Shown: piece by piece, positions 1 to 4,899 of the stretch | How positions within the stretch are numbered: the first letter of the stretch is position 1 | Layout: every line of letters begins with the position of its first letter | DNA from: Campylobacteraceae bacterium | GTDB lineage: Bacteria > Campylobacterota > Campylobacteria > Campylobacterales > Campylobacteraceae | Reading direction: 5' to 3' | Assembly: GCA_012521935.1 (NCBI GenBank) | Contig: JAAYLJ010000160.1 | Coordinates: forward strand, 1-6,394 | DNA length: 6,394 bases | Position numbers and translations under genes: made by a program | Notes under the pieces: model-generated | Told to the model about the DNA's origin: nothing | The model's database searches: none | The model's input: the letters and a program-made list of their open reading frames with translations, nothing else

Positions 1-635
1 AAATCTCTAACCATAAGAGGATATGGATGAGGCCCTGCAACTGTTCCAATGATGTAAAAAGTATCTTTTACATTTGTAACCCAATCTCTAATTGCCTCAT
101 TCATCGCATCTTTTAAGGTTTTACTTCCACTTTGTACTGAGTGAACTTTAGCTCCTAAAAGCTTCATCCTAAAAACATTTAGCGATTGTCTTTGGACATC
201 TTTTTCACCCATGAAAATATCGCACTCTAAGCCCAAAAGTGCAGCAATGGTAGCAGTGGCTACGCCATGTTGCCCAGCTCCTGTTTCGGCTATAACTCTT
301 TTTTTACCAAGATGTTTAGCAAAAAGTCCTTGGGCTACAGTATTATTTATCTTATGAGCTCCAGTATGGTTTAAGTCTTCTCTTTTTAAGTATATTTTGG
401 CTCCCAACTCTTGCGAGAGATTGTTTGCAAAAAACAAAGGTGTGGCTCTACCTACATACTCTTTTAAATAGTAATTAACTTGTGTCCAAAACTCTTTATC
501 AAATCTAATCTTTTCATAAGCACTATTTAATTCAATTAGTGCAGGCATTAAGGTCTCTGGAACATATCTTCCGCCAAACATGCCAAAATGGCCAAGAGAG
601 TCTGGATCATAGTTTGATTTTATTGGTATATACAT
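1..635 (-). CDS. trpB: Tryptophan synthase beta chain (TrpB), C-terminal part beyond window edge
   Basis: TrpB is the PLP enzyme that condenses indole with L-serine to give tryptophan in the cytoplasm, normally in an alpha2-beta2 complex with TrpA. The first 211 codons are visible, about half of the usual ~400. The N-terminus contains GMFGGRYVPETL (residues 18-29), typical of the TrpA-dependent TrpB1 form. The PLP-binding lysine is K95 in HTGAHKINN, and the catalytic glutamate is E117 in AETGAGQHG. The ATG follows the apt TAA with no gap, and a GGAG at 645-648 inside apt lies 9 nt upstream, so translation is probably coupled to apt. No other trp gene is visible on this side; whether trpA follows cannot be seen. 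The reading frame is intact through the visible part. Identity is very secure. Confidence 0.96.
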   Translation of the reverse strand, partial: MYIPIKSNYDPDSLGHFGMFGGRYVPETLMPALIELNSAYEKIRFDKEFWTQVNYYLKEYVGRATPLFFANNLSQELGAKIYLKREDLNHTGAHKINNTVAQGLFAKHLGKKRVIAETGAGQHGVATATIAALLGLECDIFMGEKDVQRQSLNVFRMKLLGAKVHSVQSGSKTLKDAMNEAIRDWVTNVKDTFYIIGTVAGPHPYPLMVRD

Positions 636-1190
636 TTATCTTGTCTCCAATACCGAATAGACTGGAGTGTGCTCTTTAATCTCCTCATCTCCTCTTAGAG
701 AGACTAAATTTATGATAAAACAGACCTCTATGCACTTTGAGCCAGTTTTATTTATAAGATTTACTGAAGCATTTGCAGTTCCGCCAGTGGCGATTAAATC
801 ATCAATGAGTAAGACTTTAGGATCTTTTATGCCATGACTAAATGCGTCTATGTGAATTTCTACTTCATCTACTCCATACTCAAGCGAATATTTTTCACTT
901 ATGGTTGTATATGGAAGTTTACCTGGTTTTCTTATGGGGACAAATCTAGTTCTAAGTCTAGCGGCAAGTGCTGCTCCAAAGATGAACCCTCTTGATTCAA
1001 TCCCAGCTATATAATCAAGTCCATAACTTTCATATCTGCTAGTTAAATGATCTAGTAAAAAATGAAAAACATCGGGGTTTCCAAGTAAGGTGGTGATATC
1101 TTTAAACTCAATCCCAGGCTTTGGGTAGTTAGAGATGTTTCTAATGGAATCAATAATATAATTTTTATCGTTAAGACTTAAAGTTTGCAT
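636..1190 (-). CDS. apt: Adenine phosphoribosyltransferase (Apt)
   Basis: Apt salvages adenine by joining it to PRPP to form AMP and pyrophosphate in the cytoplasm. The protein has 184 residues, a normal family length. Visible family marks are YPKPGIEFKDIT (22-33), GIESRGFIFG (63-72), the flexible-loop segment RKPGKLPY (87-94), and the PRPP-binding motif VLLIDDLIATGGT (126-138) with the acidic pair D130-D131. The ATG at 1190 is preceded 8 nt upstream by a strong Shine-Dalgarno, AGAGGA at 1199-1204, which overlaps the TAG of the mini-ORF at 1203-1277. It sits in the rpiB-to-trpB series and abuts trpB directly. RpiB upstream interconverts pentose phosphates that feed PRPP, so a loose metabolic link is plausible, but that is inference. 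I recall apt following rpiB and a small hypothetical gene in Helicobacter pylori. Confidence 0.97.
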   Translation of the reverse strand: MQTLSLNDKNYIIDSIRNISNYPKPGIEFKDITTLLGNPDVFHFLLDHLTSRYESYGLDYIAGIESRGFIFGAALAARLRTRFVPIRKPGKLPYTTISEKYSLEYGVDEVEIHIDAFSHGIKDPKVLLIDDLIATGGTANASVNLINKTGSKCIEVCFIINLVSLRGDEEIKEHTPVYSVLETR

Positions 1191-1202
1191 TGATAAAATC
1201 CT

Positions 1203-1277
1203 CTAATGAAAAAGTTTAAATTTTAGATAAAGAAAAAAAAGAACTAGCAGGGCGAAGGCAATGTAGGTACCAATCAT
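1203..1277 (-). CDS. Possible 24-residue single-helix membrane peptide
   Basis: This short ORF runs from an ATG that overlaps the TGA of the preceding coiled-coil gene (ATGA at 1274-1277) to a TAG 12 nt before the apt start. It translates to 24 residues: a short polar start (MIGTY), a nearly unbroken hydrophobic stretch at about residues 6-18 (I, A, F, L, V, Y only), then K19 and K21 in a short hydrophobic tail ending in H24. That looks like one membrane-spanning helix with its charged end in the cytoplasm. A GAGG at 1285-1288 lies 7 nt before the ATG, although those bases also encode Glu-Ala in the gene above. Several early codons end in C or G, and an 8-base T run (sense strand, 1233-1240) encodes part of the helix. 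I recognise no family. It may be a real small protein or chance, since AT-rich spacers often read as hydrophobic. Confidence 0.45.
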   Translation of the reverse strand: MIGTYIAFALLVLFFLYLKFKLFH

Positions 1278-1606
1278 AAAAGCGCCTCGATTTTCCCCTC
1301 AAGCTCTTTTATGCGTTGGTGCAGTTTTTCATTTTCTAATCTATATTGGCTATTTCTAGTGCGAAGTGATTTAGTATCACCTCTTATTTTATTTAACTCA
1401 TCACTTAAAATATCTATATTTCCTAAAGCTCTTTGGAGTTGGATTTGATATTTTCTAATAACAACCTCAGCATCTCCTAGAGTGTTTTTAACAACTATAT
1501 TGCTAAGTTTTTCTCTTTTTAAAAGAGTTTTATAGTAAAAAACCATAACAGTAAGATAGATGGCCAAAGAGATAAGTATAGTTGTTAAAATCCACTCAAT
1601 AAGCAT
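1274..1606 (-). CDS. Membrane-anchored coiled-coil protein of unknown function
   Basis: This is a 110-residue protein I cannot assign to a named family. Residues about 4-25 form one strongly hydrophobic helix (ILTTILISLAIYLTVMVFYY), followed at once by basic residues (K26, K30, R31, K33), so the long C-terminal part should face the cytoplasm. Residues about 45-110 are rich in K, E, R, L and N, with regularly spaced hydrophobic positions and no proline, which indicates a long coiled coil. It resembles FtsB/FtsL- or LapB-type small anchors only in layout, and the usual FtsB/FtsL topology is the reverse. The ATG at 1606 has AGAGG at 1613-1617 as ribosome site, 6 nt away, and starts 1 nt after the rpiB stop. 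A small hypothetical gene occupies the same slot between rpiB and apt in Helicobacter pylori as I recall, which suggests a conserved clade-specific protein. Confidence 0.85.
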   Translation of the reverse strand: MLIEWILTTILISLAIYLTVMVFYYKTLLKREKLSNIVVKNTLGDAEVVIRKYQIQLQRALGNIDILSDELNKIRGDTKSLRTRNSQYRLENEKLHQRIKELEGKIEALL

Positions 1607-1607
1607 A

Positions 1608-2036
1608 TTAAACCTCTATTTTTTCTACTCGCTTTAAGTGTCTGCCCCCTTCAAATGAGGTAGTTACAAAAGCTTCAATCATAGACTCAATGACGCCAAG
1701 TCCAACCATTCGTTGCCCAAAAGCTAATATGTTTGCATCATTGTGAGCCCTAGCCATTTTAGCACTATACGCATCATGACAAAGTGCAGCTCTAATGCCT
1801 TTATGTTTGTTTGCAGATATTGATATGCCAATGCCTGTTCCACAAACCACCACTCCAAAACTGCCCTCATCTTTTAAGACAGCCCTAGCAACCTTGTGTC
1901 CAAAGTCTGGATAATCTACACTCTCCTTAGAGTATGTGCCCAAATCCACAACTTCACAATTTAATCTTTTTAAAATATTTTCAATATCTTTTTTAATTTC
2001 AAAACCAGCGTGATCAGTCCCAATGTAAAATTTCAT
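1608..2036 (-). CDS. rpiB: Ribose-5-phosphate isomerase B (RpiB/LacAB family)
   Basis: RpiB interconverts ribose 5-phosphate and ribulose 5-phosphate in the non-oxidative pentose phosphate pathway, in the cytoplasm. The 142-residue length is normal. The N-terminal motif GTDHAGFE (6-13) carries the phosphate/substrate residues D8 and H9. The catalytic cysteine is C65 in VVCGTGIGISISANK, whose glycine-rich loop forms the anion hole, and H98 in ARAHNDAN is the ring-opening histidine position. LacA/LacB galactose-6-phosphate isomerase subunits belong to the same superfamily, and old annotations sometimes call these genes lacA. A single copy with an intact active-site cysteine and no lac genes nearby favours RpiB. 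The ATG has only a modest ribosome site (AAGAG, about 5 nt upstream). The gene leads its transcription unit, with a promoter candidate about 30 bp upstream. Confidence 0.95.
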   Translation of the reverse strand: MKFYIGTDHAGFEIKKDIENILKRLNCEVVDLGTYSKESVDYPDFGHKVARAVLKDEGSFGVVVCGTGIGISISANKHKGIRAALCHDAYSAKMARAHNDANILAFGQRMVGLGVIESMIEAFVTTSFEGGRHLKRVEKIEV

Positions 2037-2066
2037 TGCTACTCTTTTTGTGTTAAAAATTACTAA

Positions 2067-2095
2067 ATTATATCATACCATGCTTTAAAAAGCGT
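2067..2095 (-). promoter_or_regulatory. Extended -10 promoter for the rpiB to trpB unit
   Basis: On the minus strand the spacer upstream of rpiB holds TGATATAAT (2067-2075), a perfect extended -10 element (TG-N-TATAAT). The expected start of transcription is near 2060, giving a leader of about 24 nt before the rpiB ATG. A 17-bp spacing would put the -35 at 2090-2095 (ACGCTT), which is a poor match; weak -35 regions are normal for sigma-70 promoters in Campylobacterota. A short inverted repeat, GCTTT-TT-AAAGC (2082-2093), lies between the two elements. Its 2-nt loop is too small for a stable hairpin, but it could be a protein site. Confidence 0.6.
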
Positions 2096-2113
2096 TATAC
2101 CAAAGAGTTAATG

Positions 2114-2758
2114 CTAGTGCAAAAATAGCCTAACTATGTATGAAATTGGGGTAAATATAATGGAAGAAAGTGGTGTTAGAAAGATTAAAATAAGTAAAAC
2201 AAAACCATATCTTCTAATCTTTTCAAAAAAATTTAATATTGCACCTGTACCAAGTAGTGCTCCTAAATATCCAAGCGCCCAAGAGCCATCAAGTGGCGGA
2301 ATAGGGTAGAGATTAAAAACACCTAAGATTACATTTATAACAATTAAATGGAAGAAAAATTGATTTAATATCTGATAGAGCTCTATATTTTGACCCTTTG
2401 TTAGGTGGAAAAATATAGAAGCTACAAAAGCTAGTGCAAAGTTATAGGCAATTCCAGCAAGACTTACTTTAATAGCACCAAGGTAACCACCATTTCTAAT
2501 GACTATTCCCATTCTAACTGGAACTGGTTTTGCCCATCCAAACATAAATCCACTACTTAAATATAAAACTATTGGGACTATGATGGTACCAACTAGATCA
2601 ATATGTACAATGGGATTTATACTAAGTCTCCCACTGTTTTTTGCAGTTAAATCTCCATTTTTATATGCAATATATCCATGCATTATCTCATGCCCCACTA
2701 CGGCAATGATCACGCTTAGTATGATTAAAACTATGGTTAAAGGATTACTTAAGTCCAT
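2114..2758 (-). CDS. M50-family site-2-protease-like membrane metalloprotease
   Basis: This 214-residue polytopic membrane protein belongs to the short M50B zinc metalloprotease group, related to site-2 proteases that cut within the membrane. The zinc motif HEIMH (H23, E24, H27) lies in the first hydrophobic helix (about 7-32). It is followed by the group-typical SGRLSINPIVHIDLVGT (42-58) and FGWAKPVPV (73-81). The second conserved site is NLYPIPPLDG (149-158), where D157 is the third zinc ligand. The usual AGP-x-x-N segment reads AGIAYN (101-106), keeping the asparagine but not the proline. There is no PDZ domain, as expected for this small group. The ATG lies inside lepB with a 14-bp overlap and no good ribosome site, so translation probably depends on coupling to lepB. 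The substrate is unknown. Sharing a unit with signal peptidase hints at membrane or leader-peptide processing, which is inference. Confidence 0.92.
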   Translation of the reverse strand: MDLSNPLTIVLIILSVIIAVVGHEIMHGYIAYKNGDLTAKNSGRLSINPIVHIDLVGTIIVPIVLYLSSGFMFGWAKPVPVRMGIVIRNGGYLGAIKVSLAGIAYNFALAFVASIFFHLTKGQNIELYQILNQFFFHLIVINVILGVFNLYPIPPLDGSWALGYLGALLGTGAILNFFEKIRRYGFVLLILIFLTPLSSIIFTPISYIVRLFLH

Positions 2759-3587
2759 ATAGATAATTTCTATCTTTCTCTACTGTATGGATAAGCCTTC
2801 CTATCCTATCCCATCTAACAACATAGTTATCATCCCATGAAAAGTAGATAAACCAAGGTTTGCCAACTATAAATTTATATGGCACGCTTCCCCAAAATCT
2901 ACTATCATTTGAATGGTCTCTATTGTCCCCCATCATAAAATACTCATTCTCAGGCACTTTAAAGTAAAAAGCATTAAAACTAAGTCCTTGTCTAAACTGG
3001 CCAAGATCTTTAATGAGTCTTGGCTGCATAGCTAAATCATTAACGCTAAAATGAAGGCTAAGTTGTGAAAAAAGATCTATATCATCATCATAAGAGATCC
3101 CTGGAAATTTTGACATAAATGGATTTTTAACCCAAAGTTTGCCACCAATATCTACGATACTTTCATTTGCATAACTATTTTTTACAAATTCATTTCCCTC
3201 TTTTGGATGAAGATAAAAAGCTTTATCTTGATAGATTATCTCATCTCCGCCAGTAGCAACACATCTTTTTACATAGTGAATTTTTGGCTCTTTTGGGTAT
3301 CTAAAAACTACTATTTCACCTCTTTGTGGTTTTGCACCACTTATTAAGTGTCCATTTCCAACAAAATCTGGAAGTACAGGCACTTCAAGCCATGGAAGAT
3401 GGGGAGTGGGGATCCCATAAGAGAACTTTTTTACAAATAGATGATCACCAATTAAAAGAGTTCTTTTCATTGAACCACTTGGGATAACAAAAGCTTGAGC
3501 TATGAAAAAAATTATCATCAAAACAATGATAATTGTACCAGTCCATGAGTTTGAAAAACTATATAATCTTCTTAAAAAGGAGTTCAT
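2745..3587 (-). CDS. lepB: Signal peptidase I (leader peptidase)
   Basis: LepB removes signal peptides from Sec- and Tat-exported preproteins on the outer face of the inner membrane, using a Ser-Lys dyad. The protein has 280 residues. One transmembrane helix is visible at about 17-34, directly before the catalytic segment IPSGSMKRTLLIGD, in which S39 is the nucleophile. The general base is K107 in HYVKRCVATGGD (104-115). The conserved box GDNRDHSNDSRFWG is at 220-233, ending just before a membrane-proximal Trp/Phe/Tyr-rich tail. The stretch at 57-74 (YGIPTPHLPW onward) and the long periplasmic insertion at about 118-205 fit the Campylobacterota LepB type. The usual proline after SGSM is replaced by R42. 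The start overlaps the folD stop by 4 bp (ATGA) and has AAGGTG at 3595-3600 as ribosome site. The small cytochrome at 4511 is one evident substrate. Confidence 0.97.
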   Translation of the reverse strand: MNSFLRRLYSFSNSWTGTIIIVLMIIFFIAQAFVIPSGSMKRTLLIGDHLFVKKFSYGIPTPHLPWLEVPVLPDFVGNGHLISGAKPQRGEIVVFRYPKEPKIHYVKRCVATGGDEIIYQDKAFYLHPKEGNEFVKNSYANESIVDIGGKLWVKNPFMSKFPGISYDDDIDLFSQLSLHFSVNDLAMQPRLIKDLGQFRQGLSFNAFYFKVPENEYFMMGDNRDHSNDSRFWGSVPYKFIVGKPWFIYFSWDDNYVVRWDRIGRLIHTVEKDRNYLYGLK

Positions 3588-4420
3588 TTTTTCGCACCTT
3601 CTACGCAGTTTGAAAGTAGCATTGCTATTGTCATTGGCCCAACACCTCCTGGGACTGGAGTTATAAAACTAGCTTTTTTAGAGACTCCATCAAAATCAGC
3701 GTCTCCTACTAATTTTCCACTCTCTATTCTATTTATTCCAACATCAATCACAACTGCTCCATCTTTTACCATATCTGCTGTTAAAAGATTTGGTTTTCCA
3801 ACTCCAACAACTATTAAATCAGATTGCAAAGTAATCTCTTTTAAATTTTTTGTTTTACTATGACAAGTAGTTACAGTTGCGCCAGAGTTTAAAAGTAGCA
3901 TCGACATTGGTTTTCCAACTATATTGCTTCTTCCAATCACGCAAGCATTCATTCCTTCTGGGTTAATTTCATAAGCTTTTAAAAGCTTCATCACGCCATA
4001 TGGGGTACAGGGTTTAAACCCTTCAAGTCCAAGTGAAAGAAGCCCAACATTGTATGGATGAAAGCCGTCCACATCTTTTTTATATGAGATAAACTCTAAA
4101 ACCTCATCTGTATTAAAGTGGCTAGGTAGCGGGAGTTGAACTAAGATGCCATTTACTTTATCATCTTTATTTAATCTATCTATTAAATCTAATAGCTCTT
4201 TTTGTGTTGAATCTTCATTTAAATGATACTTAAAAGAGTTAATCCCAACTCTTTTACAAGCTTTCTCTTTCATATTTACATAAGTTGCACTTGCAGGATT
4301 ATTTCCTACTAAGATAACTGCTAAACCTGGGGTAATTCCTATCTTTTTTAACTCTATACACTCATTAGTTAAACTATCTATTATCTCATTAGAGAGTTTT
4401 TTTCCATCTATGATTGTCAT
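3584..4420 (-). CDS. folD: Methylenetetrahydrofolate dehydrogenase / methenyltetrahydrofolate cyclohydrolase
   Basis: FolD is a bifunctional cytoplasmic enzyme. It oxidises 5,10-methylene-THF with NADP+ and hydrolyses the methenyl product to 10-formyl-THF, supplying purine and formyl-Met synthesis. The 278 residues match the family length. The active site is complete: Y47 and K51 in ATYVNMKEKAC (45-55), Q95 in GILVQLPLP (91-99), and D118 in KDVDGFHP (115-122). The Rossmann half contains VIGRSNIVGKPM (161-172), GDADFD (239-244) and the C-terminal PVPGGVGPMT. The ATG at 4420 has AAGG about 9 nt upstream, and no longer reading is needed. It is the first gene of the minus-strand series, divergent from the cytochrome gene, and its stop overlaps the lepB start, so the two are likely cotranscribed and translationally coupled. 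Confidence 0.97.
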   Translation of the reverse strand: MTIIDGKKLSNEIIDSLTNECIELKKIGITPGLAVILVGNNPASATYVNMKEKACKRVGINSFKYHLNEDSTQKELLDLIDRLNKDDKVNGILVQLPLPSHFNTDEVLEFISYKKDVDGFHPYNVGLLSLGLEGFKPCTPYGVMKLLKAYEINPEGMNACVIGRSNIVGKPMSMLLLNSGATVTTCHSKTKNLKEITLQSDLIVVGVGKPNLLTADMVKDGAVVIDVGINRIESGKLVGDADFDGVSKKASFITPVPGGVGPMTIAMLLSNCVEGAKK

Positions 4421-4510
4421 TTATGGGAACCTTTTTTCATTGAGGATTAATTGAAACTTGGGCATAATAACCAACTTTCCATTAAAGTTAGGATAAACAT
4501 AATACAAAAC
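4421..4510. promoter_or_regulatory. Divergent intergenic region between folD and the cytochrome gene
   Basis: This 90-bp spacer must serve both directions. On the plus strand it contains TTGAGG (4440-4445), a 17-bp gap, and CATAAT (4463-4468). That is a good sigma-70-like promoter for the cytochrome, with transcription expected from about 4475. On the minus strand the best -10 candidate for folD is TATTAT (4464-4469), lying almost exactly on the plus-strand -10, with a poor -35. A 6-bp inverted repeat, AACTTT at 4473-4478 and AAAGTT at 4484-4489, lies at the predicted plus-strand start of transcription. It could be an operator or a weak RNA hairpin next to the AGGA at 4490-4493. The plus-strand promoter is reasonably supported; the rest is weak. 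Confidence 0.5.
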
Positions 4511-4846
4511 ATGAAAAGAGCACTATTTTTATTCTCCCTTTTTTCGTCAATTTTTGCTGAAGATTTTATAACTGAGGCAGAGTATGCAAAACTTTTATAT
4601 GAAAACCCAAGAGGAGTTGGATGCTCTTCTTGTCATGGATCAAAAGGCGAGGGCAAAGTTTTAGCAACATATATTGAAAAAGGTGTCAAGAAAAATCTTG
4701 AAGCACCACCAATCAATAATCTTTCATATGAAATGTTTAAAGAAGGTATTTCAAAACCTAGCAAAATCATGCCAAGCTATTTTTTAACAAACTTTGAGAG
4801 TCAAAGTCTTTATAGATATATAAGTAGTTTTAAAAAGAGTCAATAA
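4511..4846 (+). CDS. Small periplasmic mono-heme c-type cytochrome
   Basis: This is a 111-residue exported class I-like cytochrome c. A classic Sec signal peptide covers residues 1-16: MKR, a Phe/Leu-rich core, then SSIFA with cleavage expected before E17. The mature protein of about 95 residues has one heme-binding motif, GCSSCHG (C38, C41, axial H42). The likely second axial ligand is M87 in KIMPSYF, followed by a C-terminal aromatic helix containing LYRYIS, as in small electron carriers. An upstream TTG at 4451 would extend the frame by 20 residues, but it lies inside the promoter and would bury the signal peptide, so the ATG at 4511 is chosen. This ATG has no close ribosome site: the nearest AGGA (4490-4493) is 17 nt away. 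I recall a periplasmic protein in the same place, between folD and hemL, in Campylobacter jejuni. The redox partner is unknown. Confidence 0.88.
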   Translation: MKRALFLFSLFSSIFAEDFITEAEYAKLLYENPRGVGCSSCHGSKGEGKVLATYIEKGVKKNLEAPPINNLSYEMFKEGISKPSKIMPSYFLTNFESQSLYRYISSFKKSQ

Positions 4847-4866
4847 GTGCTTTTTTACCACCTCTT

Positions 4867-4892
4867 TGTTACAATCATTTAAAAAATAAGGA
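4867..4892 (+). promoter_or_regulatory. hemL promoter (extended -10) and ribosome binding site
   Basis: The 53-bp gap between the cytochrome stop and hemL holds TGTTACAAT (4867-4875), an extended -10 of the form TG-N-TACAAT. No clear -35 is visible, only a T-run at 4851-4856. Transcription would start near 4882 with a leader of about 18 nt. A strong AAGGA at 4888-4892 is spaced 7 nt from the hemL ATG. No hairpin terminator separates the cytochrome from hemL, so read-through from the cytochrome promoter is also likely. Confidence 0.55.
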
Positions 4893-4899
4893 TAGATAT

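Noticed and set aside
1233..1240. Run of eight A (T on the coding strand) as a phase-variable tract
   Set aside because: An 8-base A/T run is common at this base composition, and phase-variable tracts in this group are typically longer G/C runs in surface genes.
2082..2093. Inverted repeat downstream of the M50 gene as a terminator
   Set aside because: It has 5-bp arms with a 2-nt loop and no following T-run in the right place, so a stable terminator hairpin is unlikely.
2499..2762. Plus-strand 87-residue open frame
   Set aside because: It lies antisense to the M50 gene, which has clear zinc motifs over the whole stretch. No ribosome site or recognisable domain was seen.
2761..2775. Short inverted repeat just upstream of the M50 start
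   Set aside because: A 5-bp arm with only one G-C pair is too weak to call a regulatory hairpin, and it lies within lepB coding sequence.
4451..4510. N-terminal extension of the cytochrome from a TTG codon
   Set aside because: It would place coding sequence inside the promoter (-10 at 4463-4468) and put 20 polar residues before a classic signal peptide.
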